This document shows positions 29,233 through 38,469 of a DNA stretch of 64,000 bases, in pieces. Under the pieces are notes generated by a model. It was not told where the DNA came from. It saw only the letters and a program-made list of their open reading frames with translations, and did no database searches. This DNA comes from Lachnospiraceae bacterium KM106-2 (lineage in GTDB: Bacteria > Bacillota > Clostridia > Lachnospirales > Lachnospiraceae). The stretch is from contig AP018794.1 in assembly GCA_009731425.1 (NCBI GenBank), positions 2,053,960-2,117,959 on the forward strand. Direction: 5' to 3'. Both the position numbers and the translations under genes were made by a program. Within the stretch, counting starts at the first letter, position 1, and every line of letters starts with the position of its first letter.

Positions 29233-29287
29233 TTTCATCCTCCTGATTTCCTACTGACATAGGTTTTTTCCCTTGTCAAATATCATA

Positions 29288-29309
29288 GGCCGATGTGTAT
29301 TCATCGGCC
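29288..29309 (-). promoter_or_regulatory. Perfect stem-loop in the lepA leader
   Basis: GGCCGATG (29288-29295) and CATCGGCC (29302-29309) flank a 6-base loop. With the promoter at 29325-29353 it would lie near the 5' end of the lepA transcript. There is no T-run, so a stability or regulatory hairpin is more likely than a terminator. Confidence 0.55.
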
Positions 29310-29324
29310 CACTTACTGATTGGT

Positions 29325-29353
29325 ATTATAGCATAAGAAACCAATTCATACAA
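29325..29353 (-). promoter_or_regulatory. Probable sigma-A promoter of lepA
   Basis: On the minus strand TTGTAT (29348-29353), 17-base spacer, TATAAT (29325-29330), giving a leader of roughly 90 bases before lepA. Confidence 0.6.
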
Positions 29354-29423
29354 CTAGTTATAATCTTATAAAACTCGAATATATTATGTTAAAGCTCATG
29401 CTCGTAACGAAAGGAGGCTTCCT

Positions 29424-30704
29424 ATGACAAATGAAGAAACACATTCCAAAAACTATTTATCCTTCATTTTCATACCTATTTTTTTCATCTTATTGTTTTA
29501 TGTGGTTTATCTTGCCGGAAACGTCTATCTGAGCAGGCAGACTAAGACAAAACTAACGCAGTTCTTCTCATCTGCTGTCACTAACCTTTCCAATAGTTTT
29601 GTCACTCGCAATGCAGCCTTCTTTCGTTATTTAGAAAACAGCGTACCCGATTACTCCAGACCTATGGACACACTCGTCAAACAATCGATACCGGTTAGCA
29701 ACTTTGTATTCATGGATGATGCCAATGTATACTTTGCCGGACTTTCCTCTGAAAATGGGTTATCCGCTCTGTCGACAGAAGCAAATGATGGTGAAGTCTT
29801 CTCCGATACCCAAAGCTCACTCCCAGGAGAGGCTTATTACGAAGAAGATGAAGCAGAAGATGAGAATGACTCTACTACCGCATTAACACAGCATGCTTAT
29901 AGTGGCACACAAAAGGAAATGATCTCTCATAATCAATCACTCATCAATCAATTAAAATCCTCTCTCAGTCTCGATTATCTGATTGAGAACTTTTATCATG
30001 TCAATGACAAGACAGGCATTGATACCAATATATTTAATGTTGAGAAGTTGTTAAATACTGACTTATCAATTCAAAAAGATAGTAATAAGCCACAGATTCT
30101 GATCTACCATACCCATGCAAATGAGTGGTTTTCCGACAGCGATAAGTCTAACAAAGATGATCTTATGCTTGGTGTTGGCAGATATCTGGCTAAAATCTTA
30201 ACCGAGAAATATGGCTATAATGTTATTCATCATGAAGGTATCTACGATACCGGAGTCCACAAATATGCCTATATGAAAGCACTTTCTAAAATCAAAGCAA
30301 TTCTAAAAGAAAATCCATCCATCGTAGCCGTCTTTGATCTTCACAGGGATGGAGTCGGCAATGATAAACACACTACTGTAGAAGTCAATCATGTTAAAAT
30401 GGCACAGATCATGTTCTTTAATGGTGTCAGCTATAACAAGTCCGGCCCCATTGATAATCTATACAATCCAAACTTGCAGAGCAATTTAGCATTTAGTCTT
30501 CAGATGAAACTATTTGCAATGCAAAAATATCCTAATTTTACAAAGACGATTTTTCTAAAAAACTATCGATACAACATGCATTTAGCCAAACGATATTCTC
30601 TTGTCGAAGTCGGTGACCAAAATAACACCGTCGAAGAAGCGAAAAATGCTATGGTACCTCTTGCAGCTATCATCGATGCCGTACTTAGCGGCAATTCGAA
30701 ATAA
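29424..30704 (+). CDS. spoIIP: Stage II sporulation protein P
   Basis: 426 residues. One N-terminal membrane helix (about 12-32) is followed by a long low-complexity acidic linker (EEDEAEDENDS near 140-150) and the SpoIIP amidase/endopeptidase domain. Motifs are QILIYHTHANEWF (His229, His231 and Glu234 region) and VFDLHRDG. SpoIIP, with SpoIID and SpoIIM, degrades septal peptidoglycan during engulfment. It lies between gpr and lepA as in B. subtilis, but on the opposite strand from both. AAAGGAGG precedes the ATG. Confidence 0.92.
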   Translation: MTNEETHSKNYLSFIFIPIFFILLFYVVYLAGNVYLSRQTKTKLTQFFSSAVTNLSNSFVTRNAAFFRYLENSVPDYSRPMDTLVKQSIPVSNFVFMDDANVYFAGLSSENGLSALSTEANDGEVFSDTQSSLPGEAYYEEDEAEDENDSTTALTQHAYSGTQKEMISHNQSLINQLKSSLSLDYLIENFYHVNDKTGIDTNIFNVEKLLNTDLSIQKDSNKPQILIYHTHANEWFSDSDKSNKDDLMLGVGRYLAKILTEKYGYNVIHHEGIYDTGVHKYAYMKALSKIKAILKENPSIVAVFDLHRDGVGNDKHTTVEVNHVKMAQIMFFNGVSYNKSGPIDNLYNPNLQSNLAFSLQMKLFAMQKYPNFTKTIFLKNYRYNMHLAKRYSLVEVGDQNNTVEEAKNAMVPLAAIIDAVLSGNSK

Positions 30705-30713
30705 CCTCCCATA

Positions 30714-30747
30714 TGATTGCCCGCTTTCTTGTTAAAACGGGCAATCA
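30714..30747. terminator. Bidirectional terminator between spoIIP and gpr
   Basis: Perfect 10-bp arms TGATTGCCCG/CGGGCAATCA around a 14-base loop, between two convergent genes. The T-runs next to it are short (ATTT on the plus side), so strength is uncertain. Confidence 0.75.
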
Positions 30748-30748
30748 T

Positions 30749-31672
30749 TTAGTTTTGGGGCGCTTCATAAAAGCAAGCATTTAATGCTTCCGAAATCGTG
30801 TAACTAATGCGATGAACCGAATCATCAATATTCTTAGGGGTTACGAACATATTTCTTAACTTTGTATCGTTAAGTTCAGATAGGAACTGATAGACTTCCT
30901 CTTCCTTAAATCCTTTCTGAAACAAGAATCCTTCCATCGAATCATCTACGATTGTAGCGGCATCTACAACGGTCGGTACACCAATTGCGATCACATCAAT
31001 TCCAAGACTTTCTTTATTTAATGCATTTCGATTATTGCCTACTCCTGATCCTGGACTGATTCCTGTATCTGTAATCTGTATCGTTGTATTCAATCTTTGA
31101 ACACTTCTTGCTGCCAGTGCATCAATGACGATCAGAAGATCAGGCTTTGTCTCATCGATGATTCCTCTTAATATCTCGCTTGTCTCCATTCCGGTCTGTC
31201 CCATAACTCCTGGTGTTATAGCGCTCATATTGTTCATTTTATTTCGTTCCTTGAATTCATCCCCATACTCTCGGATCAGATGTCTCGTTACAAATAGATG
31301 GTCAACCACCTCAGGCCCCAAGGCATCTGGCGTACATTCTCGGTTACCAAGCCCTGCGACCAATACATTTTTATCTTCAAAGCCTTTGGACAGCTCTCTC
31401 ATGTACTTTGTCAATTCTTTTGAGAGTGGCTCATGATAGCTATCATCACTTGTATTCAATTTGGGTGCTTCGATCGTGATGTAGGAACCAATTGGCTTCC
31501 TCATCGCCTTTGCACCTTTCTCATCTTTGATCAATACTGTTGTGATCTTAATTTCCTTATTATCAATGTACTCCTCTTTTAATTCGACTCCTCGTATTTC
31601 AACATCATCATCTTCAAAAGTTTCACGTACTTCAAGTGCTAAATCGGTACGTTTCTCGGAAGCATTTACCAT
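30749..31672 (-). CDS. gpr: GPR endopeptidase (spore germination protease)
   Basis: 307 residues. Family marks are KRTDLALE near the start, VAGLGNRECTPDALGP, ITPGVMGQTGMET, VIDALAARS and TDTGISPGSGVGNNR. GPR degrades small acid-soluble spore proteins on germination after self-cleavage of a zymogen. Only about seven residues precede RTDLA here, shorter than the B. subtilis propeptide as I recall it. The gene indicates a spore-forming organism. GGAG lies nine bases before the ATG. Confidence 0.95.
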   Translation of the reverse strand: MVNASEKRTDLALEVRETFEDDDVEIRGVELKEEYIDNKEIKITTVLIKDEKGAKAMRKPIGSYITIEAPKLNTSDDSYHEPLSKELTKYMRELSKGFEDKNVLVAGLGNRECTPDALGPEVVDHLFVTRHLIREYGDEFKERNKMNNMSAITPGVMGQTGMETSEILRGIIDETKPDLLIVIDALAARSVQRLNTTIQITDTGISPGSGVGNNRNALNKESLGIDVIAIGVPTVVDAATIVDDSMEGFLFQKGFKEEEVYQFLSELNDTKLRNMFVTPKNIDDSVHRISYTISEALNACFYEAPQN

Positions 31673-31750
31673 ATTTGTTATCTCCTCTCATACCTCTAGT
31701 TTTCTTACTCTCTTAGATTCATATTTGCCAAAAATAATTGTAAATATGTA

Positions 31751-31779
31751 TTGACAAGAAGAATGGTTTATACTAAGAT
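31751..31779 (+). promoter_or_regulatory. Sigma-A promoter of rpsT
   Basis: TTGACA (31751-31756), 17-base spacer, TAAGAT (31774-31779). The transcript would carry a leader of about 90 bases before the rpsT start. Confidence 0.75.
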
Positions 31780-31877
31780 ATAGTGGTATGTTTACATTAG
31801 AACGTCCGTGTCCGGTTTAATGAAACAAAAACAAACAAAAAATCACAAATCATTTAAAATAGTTGGAGGTGTACGGA

Positions 31878-32141
31878 TTGGCTAACATTAAATCTGCTAA
31901 AAAGAGAATTAAAGTTATCGAAACTAAGACAATGAGAAACAAAGCTATCAAATCTGCTGTTAAAACTGCAGTTAAAAAAGTTGATGCTGCTGTTGCTGCT
32001 GGAGACAAAGCTCTTGCAACTACTTGTCTTAAAGCTGCTATCGTTGAAATCAGCAAAGCAACTAGTAAAGGTGTTTACCACAAAAATACTAGCTCAAGAA
32101 AGATTTCTCGTTTAACAAAAGCTGTTAACAAGATCGCTTAA
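31878..32141 (+). CDS. rpsT: 30S ribosomal protein S20
   Basis: 87 residues, highly basic (ANIKSAKKRIKVIETKTMRN..), matching bacterial S20 over its length. The start is a TTG at 31878, six bases after GGAGGTG; the protein then begins at the conserved MANIKSAKKR. S20 binds 16S rRNA early in 30S assembly. E. coli rpsT also uses UUG and is limited by its own product, so translational feedback is possible here. It is a single-gene unit with promoter and terminator; holA, its usual upstream neighbour, is 15 kb away. Confidence 0.96.
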   Translation: MANIKSAKKRIKVIETKTMRNKAIKSAVKTAVKKVDAAVAAGDKALATTCLKAAIVEISKATSKGVYHKNTSSRKISRLTKAVNKIA

Positions 32142-32181
32142 TTGATGATATAGACAAGTTAAGTTCATCTTAACATTCATG

Positions 32182-32212
32182 GGACTATCGTTCATAACAA
32201 TGACGATAGTCC
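32182..32212 (+). terminator. Intrinsic terminator of rpsT
   Basis: 10-bp arms GGACTATCGT/ACGATAGTCC around an 11-base loop, followed by TCTTGTTT. Confidence 0.85.
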
Positions 32213-32278
32213 TCTTGTTTATGTCTAATTCTATTTTATTCTTAATCATTTCGATTATTTTCTCATTTATTTTCTTTA

Positions 32279-32322
32279 TGTAACCCAAATGTAACCCTTT
32301 ATAAGTACACTAAATATATAAT
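32279..32322 (+). promoter_or_regulatory. WalR-type direct repeat and -10 element before the SipW-type protein gene
   Basis: TGTAAC-CCAAA-TGTAAC at 32279-32295 is a direct repeat of 11-base period, matching the WalR box TGTWAH-N5-TGTWAH known from Bacillus and Staphylococcus. TATAAT follows at 32317-32322, placing the box at the -35 region, which has no good -35 hexamer of its own. This is the layout of a response-regulator-activated promoter. Confidence 0.6.
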
Positions 32323-32343
32323 AATATATTTGGAGGTATGGAA

Positions 32344-33042
32344 ATGAAGAGGAAACTTTCTTTAATTATTACCGCTATCGCTTTGTGCTCCCTAATGCTC
32401 ATATCCGGCACCCTTGCCTGGTTTACTGATACAAAGAGCTTAGCAAACGATGGTAACTTTACAAATGCAAAATTACGATTGAGCGAAGTCTATCAACGAT
32501 TAGATTCCACCGGCAAAAAAGTAATTCAAGATCTTAGTGATGATGAGATCACCAAAGAGGATTCTCAAAAAGGCATCACCGGCTTAGTACCTGGAGATCA
32601 ACTCAAAAAGATTCCTACTATCGAGAATGTTGGCGGTACCGATCTTTTAATCCGTGTTAAGTTAACTTACAGTGGTTCTGTTTTCACTTTAACTAATGGA
32701 GTCTCGGTACAAGATGATCTTATCGCTAAAATTAGTAAAGATGATTGGTATATCGTTCCTGATACTGATAAAAAAGTGATCACGCTTTACAAAAAGACAA
32801 TTCTTCCTGGAAGCGACAGCACTAGTAACAAAGCGTTAAGAAAGATCACAATCTTTAATTTATTTAAAAATTTCGAAGCTGATAAATGTACCAATGAATT
32901 TTTTAATGCAGACTTTAACTTAGATGTTCATGTAGATGGCATTCAATCTGCCAATATGAACATTTCTAAATCAGGTAATAACTACACGTTAGAAGGTCTC
33001 AAAACTGCATTTGATGGAAAGAAATTCGAAGAAGTAAAATAA
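32344..33042 (+). CDS. SipW-dependent-type secreted protein (TasA/camelysin-like)
   Basis: 232 residues from the ATG at 32344, six bases after GGAGGT. The N-terminus (KRKLSLIITAIAL.., then SGTLAWFTDTKSLANDGNFT) matches the SipW-dependent signal peptide pattern of TasA-like fibre proteins and M73 camelysins. The rest is a beta-rich domain with IPTIENVGGTDLLIRVKLTY, typical of this group. No SipW peptidase or second fibre gene is adjacent, so it is an orphan in this window. A biofilm or cell-surface fibre role is inferred only from the signal type. Confidence 0.75.
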   Translation: MKRKLSLIITAIALCSLMLISGTLAWFTDTKSLANDGNFTNAKLRLSEVYQRLDSTGKKVIQDLSDDEITKEDSQKGITGLVPGDQLKKIPTIENVGGTDLLIRVKLTYSGSVFTLTNGVSVQDDLIAKISKDDWYIVPDTDKKVITLYKKTILPGSDSTSNKALRKITIFNLFKNFEADKCTNEFFNADFNLDVHVDGIQSANMNISKSGNNYTLEGLKTAFDGKKFEEVK

Positions 33043-33080
33043 ATCCTACATAGTAAATTTTAAAATTGCCCTCAACTTAA

Positions 33081-33115
33081 AATAGCAAGGCGGAATATCC
33101 GTCTTGCTATTTTTT
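33081..33115. terminator. Terminator between convergent genes
   Basis: 14-base arms AATAGCAAGGCGGA/TCCGTCTTGCTATT with one G-T pair and an ATA loop, then a T-run. Confidence 0.85.
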
Positions 33116-33120
33116 ATACA

Positions 33121-34188
33121 CTATAAATCAGTCATAAAATCATCTACGAATTTCTGTGTGAATACATCCACACCTTCGAAATCCATATACTCTCTATAAA
33201 TCAATTCCATATCATCATGAACCTTTTTTGCTTTCTTTAGTGATCCGATCCCTGCTTCTACTAACTGCTTGCGATAAAGCTCGTTGAACTCAAATGTATC
33301 TTGATATTTCTCTAATTTAATCGGATCTAATAAAGACAGCAAATCTACTACCTGATCAGCCTTATCCTTTGCAGTATCACTCGTTGTAATGCATAAATCC
33401 AGATCTTCAATGACCAAATGTTTTACCTTGTCTGGCAGAAGTGCCGAGTAAAATATCTGACAACCATATCCCATAAATAATGCAAAATGAATTGCAAGTT
33501 TCATATATTCGCTTGCGATAATACTTGGGCCTGTCAACAGAGTAACTTTATATCCATCAAAAATTGAATCCTCATAATTGATAAAGCCTTGTGGTGTATA
33601 TGCCTCCGAAAATAGTTTTCGCATCTCACCACGATTACGTCCTAACTTTAATTCGCTGGTTCCGAAGAAATCCTGCACTTCACAACGTAACTCATCATAA
33701 TCAAGTGCATTCATATAAAAATAATCCGAATTAGTTTCTAACTCTCCCGCTCCTGCTAGATAAGCAAATGTACTCTTATAATATCCTTTATTATCAAGAC
33801 TTAAAGAAAGGATCTCGTCACTCTTATGAGCTAACTCTTTCTCATTTAAATAAGTACCAAGATTAATAATCCCATCGATTGCTCCCGGTGTCACTGGGTC
33901 AATCACATGAGGTGCGGTACCATCAAGCATGGTAACACCGACTTCCGGAATATGTACGGCATCCAGACTATTCACGTCACTGGCGCAATGAAAATACTCT
34001 AGATTAAATCCTGCCTCAAACATCTTCTTTCCAAACAGTTTCATAAATGTATTCTTTCCAACACCCGGACCACCTTTTAATACATAAATTCTTTTATTAA
34101 CGACCCAAGGCGCAACAATGCCATCAAAATAATTCACAAAACCTTTACTAGTATTTCCCCCTGGAAAATAGTGTTTTATCGTACTCAT
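33121..34188 (-). CDS. P-loop protein of the PRK06851-type family
   Basis: 355 residues from the ATG at 34188, preceded by GGAGG. It matches the clostridial family with two similar halves, each opening with GFVNYFD or GFINYEDSI. In the first half the Walker A region is KGGPGVGKNTF (Lys45), followed by FHCASDVNSLDAVHIPE and LDGTAPHVIDP. Position 46 is Asn where the family normally has Ser/Thr, and the second half has LLTGPSIIASEYM with no GK at all. The function of the family is not established. No partner gene is adjacent. Confidence 0.75.
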   Translation of the reverse strand: MSTIKHYFPGGNTSKGFVNYFDGIVAPWVVNKRIYVLKGGPGVGKNTFMKLFGKKMFEAGFNLEYFHCASDVNSLDAVHIPEVGVTMLDGTAPHVIDPVTPGAIDGIINLGTYLNEKELAHKSDEILSLSLDNKGYYKSTFAYLAGAGELETNSDYFYMNALDYDELRCEVQDFFGTSELKLGRNRGEMRKLFSEAYTPQGFINYEDSIFDGYKVTLLTGPSIIASEYMKLAIHFALFMGYGCQIFYSALLPDKVKHLVIEDLDLCITTSDTAKDKADQVVDLLSLLDPIKLEKYQDTFEFNELYRKQLVEAGIGSLKKAKKVHDDMELIYREYMDFEGVDVFTQKFVDDFMTDL

Positions 34189-34249
34189 AGAAACCTCCAA
34201 TATGTTCTTCTTACTAAATCATATTAGGTTCGCTATTTCAATATGAGTA

Positions 34250-35512
34250 TTATTTTCTAGTCTTACGATTAATAAATTTCGCTTTATATTTAGAATATAC
34301 GATAGTCTGATCATGATACAATCCATAATATCCTGACATAAGATAACTGATTGAAATTGCGATCAAGAAATAAGGCACCCCGGCAAATCCAAACAATTCA
34401 AAACTGATCAGCATAGAAGTGATCGGACAATTGGTTACACCACAAAATACCGCACTCATCCCTGCTGCTGCACATAATGATGGAGACAATCCAACGATTT
34501 CACCATATAGACATCCTAAGGTAGCGCCAATAAAGAAAGATGGCACGATCTCACCACCCTTGAAACCTGCCTCTAATGTAAGAGCCGTAAAAAGAATCTT
34601 CCATGCAAATGCCAGCGGATCAACATTCCCAGCAACTGCTCGTTTAATCACCGGAATCCCCGCTCCCAAGTAATCCTTCGTACCGATTAGGAGGGTTACT
34701 ATGATAATGATAATACTTGAGATAACAATACGTAGATATGGATTCTTTAAATGCTTTCGATAGATATCTCCCAATCCATGAAGTGCCATACAAAACAATA
34801 CACTTACTCCCGCACAGATAATAGCCAGCCCTATCATTTTAGTACCTGGAAGCATGGCTACCTTAGGGATGTTTAGAATATCGAAATCCTCCGGGCGAAT
34901 TCCCATATTTGTAGCAAACTGCGATGCGATAAGAGATGAAAATACACATGGCACCAGTGCTGCATAATACATAACTCCTACACTAACCACTTCCATTGAA
35001 AAGATAGCCGCTGCCATGGGCGTTCCAAATAATGCTGAGAACGCAGCACTCATTCCACACATAACAATGACTCTTCGATCCTCGTCATCAAGCTTGATCC
35101 ATTTTCCCAGCTGGTTGCCAATACTTCCTCCCAATTGAAGGGCAGCTCCCTCACGACCTGCAGAACCACCAAATAAATGAGTTACTACGGTAGAGATAAA
35201 GATAAGCGGTGCCATTCGAAATGGTACTTCCGCTTCCGCATGAATCGTTGAAAGAACCAAATTCGTCCCCTTATCATTTCTATAATTAAAGATTCCATAT
35301 AATAAAACAATAAACATTCCCGCAAATGGAAGTAAATAAATAATATAGTCATGGGTAGTACGAAATTCAGTCACATAGTTCATACAAAATGCAAACAAGG
35401 TACTAAAGCCGCCTACTACTACACCCACAATGATCGATACTACAAGCCATTTCGCTAATAAACATAAATTCTCACTAATTCTTTTTGAATAATACTTTAG
35501 ATCCTCGTTCAT
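34250..35512 (-). CDS. ClC-family chloride/anion transporter
   Basis: 420 residues from the ATG at 35512, which follows GGAGG; two in-frame upstream starts have worse sites. About ten or more membrane segments. The selectivity motif GGSAGREGAALQLG includes Glu121 at the gating glutamate position (GREGP in E. coli ClC, with Pro replaced by Ala here), and GGEIVPSFFIGA corresponds to the GxFxP motif. The gating Glu suggests a Cl-/H+ exchanger or fluoride/anion transporter rather than a pure channel. It has no functional neighbours. Confidence 0.9.
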   Translation of the reverse strand: MNEDLKYYSKRISENLCLLAKWLVVSIIVGVVVGGFSTLFAFCMNYVTEFRTTHDYIIYLLPFAGMFIVLLYGIFNYRNDKGTNLVLSTIHAEAEVPFRMAPLIFISTVVTHLFGGSAGREGAALQLGGSIGNQLGKWIKLDDEDRRVIVMCGMSAAFSALFGTPMAAAIFSMEVVSVGVMYYAALVPCVFSSLIASQFATNMGIRPEDFDILNIPKVAMLPGTKMIGLAIICAGVSVLFCMALHGLGDIYRKHLKNPYLRIVISSIIIIIVTLLIGTKDYLGAGIPVIKRAVAGNVDPLAFAWKILFTALTLEAGFKGGEIVPSFFIGATLGCLYGEIVGLSPSLCAAAGMSAVFCGVTNCPITSMLISFELFGFAGVPYFLIAISISYLMSGYYGLYHDQTIVYSKYKAKFINRKTRK

Positions 35513-35670
35513 AAGTTCCTCCATATGTAAAAAATCCGTCCTTTCTATTATAGACCTCTGAAATAAAACTTCAAGGGATTCGTTCACAGCTCTTTCACAT
35601 ACTGTTCAATATTTAAACATGATTTTCTTATATATTTATCTCATAACATTTGGAAAGGAACCATCAAGCC

Positions 35671-37803
35671 ATGAAACAAAAGATAAACAAAATAAACTTA
35701 CATTCCATAAAAACAAGAATCTGTATTGCTACCTCTCTATTCGTAGCCTTAGCAATTGTAATTAACAGCATCTTTTTCTTAAAAAGCGTAACAACAACTC
35801 TTGTTACATACACAGAATCTACTTTACTAAATATGATCGACTCCTATAGTAACGATCTAAGTAACTATGTGACAAAATACGAAGAAAACTTTAAAATGAT
35901 TCCTAATTCTGATAAGCTGCTTAGCTGTATCAACTCTAACGGAACAAAGAATACAACCGAAGCAAGTAACTATATTTCTCAGCTTATGGGATCTTATGAA
36001 GATATTGAATCCGTCCAATTGATCAATAACAAAGGCGTTGTCATTTACAGTTCGGATTCCACCACCCTTCAAACTGATTTATCCAAAGAGACCTATATTA
36101 GCTCTTTGATCAGTGACAATTCAACAACTCAAAGTGATGCTTTTAAATCTGAGTCTTCCAATGATATGTGCATCTCCTTTGGTATTCCTCTAAAAAACAT
36201 GGCAATGCAAGGGGATCGAGATAGAAGACCAGATAATGATCAAGCTTCCAAAGATGATTCAAAAAATACTAATGATACGAAAGAGTCTCAAGAATCCCAA
36301 GAATTCCAAGGCGGTATTATTGTAACGACAAAAACATCTGCGTTAACCTCCTCCATTTCATCTATGAAGTTATCAAATCTATCTTCTAGCAGTACCATGC
36401 TGATCGATGCCAACGGAACAATCCTATATCAAGAAGATAGTTCTTTAATCGGAACAGAAGTAGCTAGCAGTGAGCTTAAAAATATTGCACAATCCATGAG
36501 CAAATTAAAAGATTCTAAAACGATTACCTATACTTATAATGGTACAACCAAATATGCTGCCTATAAATCACTTAACAATAGTAAATGGATGTTAATTTTG
36601 AATACAGATAAAATCGAAGTACTCTCTTCTGTTACTGATGTAGCCTACTACGGTCTTTACTTAGCATTAGGAATTATCGCTGTTTTTATCATTCTCGCAT
36701 ATTTACTTGCAAAAACGATTACAACACCAATTATTAAAATCAAAAAGAGCATCGATTTAACAGCCGAACTCAATCTCTCCTCAGATACCACAACAGAGCA
36801 ATTAAGTAAAAGAAAAGACGAAATCGGTGAAATGGCACGCTCAATTAATAAGATGAAAGAGACCCTCCATGATATGGTTAAAAAGATCAATCATTCCTCT
36901 TCTACCATCAATGATACTGCCACTGAACTCATTACGATCAGCAATACCGTAAATCAACACACCAATGAAAGTTATACCATTATGGAAGATCTGTCTGCTT
37001 CGATGGAAGAAACTTCAGCAACGACTGAGGTGATCTGCGAAAACATCTCCCATATTCAGATGAATTCTACTAAAATTAGCGAAATGGCGGAAGGTGGCAA
37101 TCAGCTATCTGCAGAGCTCAGCCAAAAAGCACAAGCGTTATCCTTATCCACAGCTGACTCCGTTACCTCTACAAAAGAACTCTACCAACAGATCAAAGAG
37201 CGTACTGCGATTGCCGTTGCTCAGTCAAAGGCAATTGACCAAATCGATGTATTAACTAAAACGATCATGGATATTGCAGATCAAACAAGTCTATTATCAT
37301 TGAATGCAGAAATTGAAGCGGCAAGAGCTGGTGATGCCGGCAAAGGATTCGCTGTTGTTGCAAACGAGATTGGACATCTCGCAGAAGAATCAACCAATAC
37401 AGTTAACAACATTCGCACCATCGTTTCTGAAATTGTCAATGCCGTAGATGAAATGAGAAATACTTTAGATACAACAAACGACTTTTTAGAGAAAAACGTA
37501 ATTACTGATTATAATCAATTCTTGGTTGCCAGTGATTCTTATAATAAAGACGCCCTTTCTATGAATCAGTTTATGCATCAAATTCATTCAGAGATTACAA
37601 CAATGAACGGCTCAATGACACAAATGAATGAATCGATCAATGAGATATCAAATCGTGTGAATGAGGTAACTCATGGTATCATCGAAGTATCCGAGAAGAA
37701 TTCAACTATTGTTTCCTTAACGGATAATACTTTGAAACAAGCAAAAGAAAGCCAAACGAATGGTTCCATCCTTAACGATCTTGTAAAACAATTTAACCTA
37801 TAA
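35671..37803 (+). CDS. Methyl-accepting chemotaxis protein (extracellular sensor, HAMP)
   Basis: 710 residues from the ATG at 35671, preceded by GGAAAGGA. TM1 lies at about 17-38 and TM2 at about 320-345, with a ~280-residue extracellular sensor of Cache type between them. A HAMP domain follows ([20 protein letters not shown]), then a long signalling coiled coil with the tip [29 protein letters not shown] (shown in family form, split at [13 protein letters not shown] and [10 protein letters not shown]). The sensor carries a very hydrophilic insert rich in Asp, Ser, Glu and Gln (about 185-215). It relays to CheA/CheW; the ligand is unknown. No che genes are nearby. Confidence 0.9.
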   Translation: MKQKINKINLHSIKTRICIATSLFVALAIVINSIFFLKSVTTTLVTYTESTLLNMIDSYSNDLSNYVTKYEENFKMIPNSDKLLSCINSNGTKNTTEASNYISQLMGSYEDIESVQLINNKGVVIYSSDSTTLQTDLSKETYISSLISDNSTTQSDAFKSESSNDMCISFGIPLKNMAMQGDRDRRPDNDQASKDDSKNTNDTKESQESQEFQGGIIVTTKTSALTSSISSMKLSNLSSSSTMLIDANGTILYQEDSSLIGTEVASSELKNIAQSMSKLKDSKTITYTYNGTTKYAAYKSLNNSKWMLILNTDKIEVLSSVTDVAYYGLYLALGIIAVFIILAYLLAKTITTPIIKIKKSIDLTAELNLSSDTTTEQLSKRKDEIGEMARSINKMKETLHDMVKKINHSSSTINDTATELITISNTVNQHTNESYTIMEDLSASMEETSATTEVICENISHIQMNSTKISEMAEGGNQLSAELSQKAQALSLSTADSVTSTKELYQQIKERTAIAVAQSKAIDQIDVLTKTIMDIADQTSLLSLNAEIEAARAGDAGKGFAVVANEIGHLAEESTNTVNNIRTIVSEIVNAVDEMRNTLDTTNDFLEKNVITDYNQFLVASDSYNKDALSMNQFMHQIHSEITTMNGSMTQMNESINEISNRVNEVTHGIIEVSEKNSTIVSLTDNTLKQAKESQTNGSILNDLVKQFNL

Positions 37804-37806
37804 AAT

Positions 37807-37841
37807 AAAAAAGAATGTGCAGATCATGCACATTCTTTTTT
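37807..37841. terminator. Bidirectional terminator between chemoreceptor and TetR genes
   Basis: A-run, GAATGTGC/GCACATTC stem with a 7-base loop, then a T-run. The GAATGTG arm is shared with the terminators at 2791 and 6035. Confidence 0.9.
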
Positions 37842-38400
37842 ATTCTATCAGATCCATAATACTATGAGATACCATGTAGGTATACATTTCATAGATATCA
37901 CTAGCGGAAACCGAATCATTTTTCATAACCCATATCTCAATTGCAGTAACCAAACCGATCGCATAGAATAATGCCACATTCTCATTATTAAGAACTTTCA
38001 GGCCGACCTTATCCAAACGAGAATGTTTTTTCAATATGTATAATACCATTTTTTCTAACTGCTCGATCAGAATACTTTTAAAAGAATTCTGTCCTTGTAT
38101 CTCAAATCCTTTTCTAAAGAAGAGTTTGTTCTTTTCCACCTTCATGAAGACCATCTTAATCGCTTCATTTTCCATGTCATTATCAATCAGGTCATAGATA
38201 CTTCTCGATACCGAATCGCTGATCAGCCATTCTAACACTTCATATTTATCTTGAAAATAATTATAGAATGTAGGTCGGATCACCCCAGCTTCATCCGTGA
38301 TCATTTTAATCGTAATCTTCTCGAATGGATGCTGTTCCATTAGGGATTGAAAACTCTCTGCTAGAATTTGTTTGGTCATTTCTTTCCTACGTTCCATCAT
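37840..38400 (-). CDS. TetR family transcriptional regulator
   Basis: 186 residues. The N-terminal HTH (FEKITIKMITDEAGV, then IRPTFYNYFQDKYEVLEWL) is the TetR signature; the C-terminal part (about 75-180) resembles the DhaS/TetR_C ligand domain. AAGGAG lies before the ATG. It is 69 bases downstream of the radical SAM gene on the same strand, which makes that gene and the MntP-like transporter the likely targets. Confidence 0.85.
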   Translation of the reverse strand: MMERRKEMTKQILAESFQSLMEQHPFEKITIKMITDEAGVIRPTFYNYFQDKYEVLEWLISDSVSRSIYDLIDNDMENEAIKMVFMKVEKNKLFFRKGFEIQGQNSFKSILIEQLEKMVLYILKKHSRLDKVGLKVLNNENVALFYAIGLVTAIEIWVMKNDSVSASDIYEMYTYMVSHSIMDLIE

Positions 38401-38469
38401 TATCTACTCCTTGCTACAATCTCTAAACTTACCTTCTATTTTATACCAAATTGTAGCAAAAAATCAATG

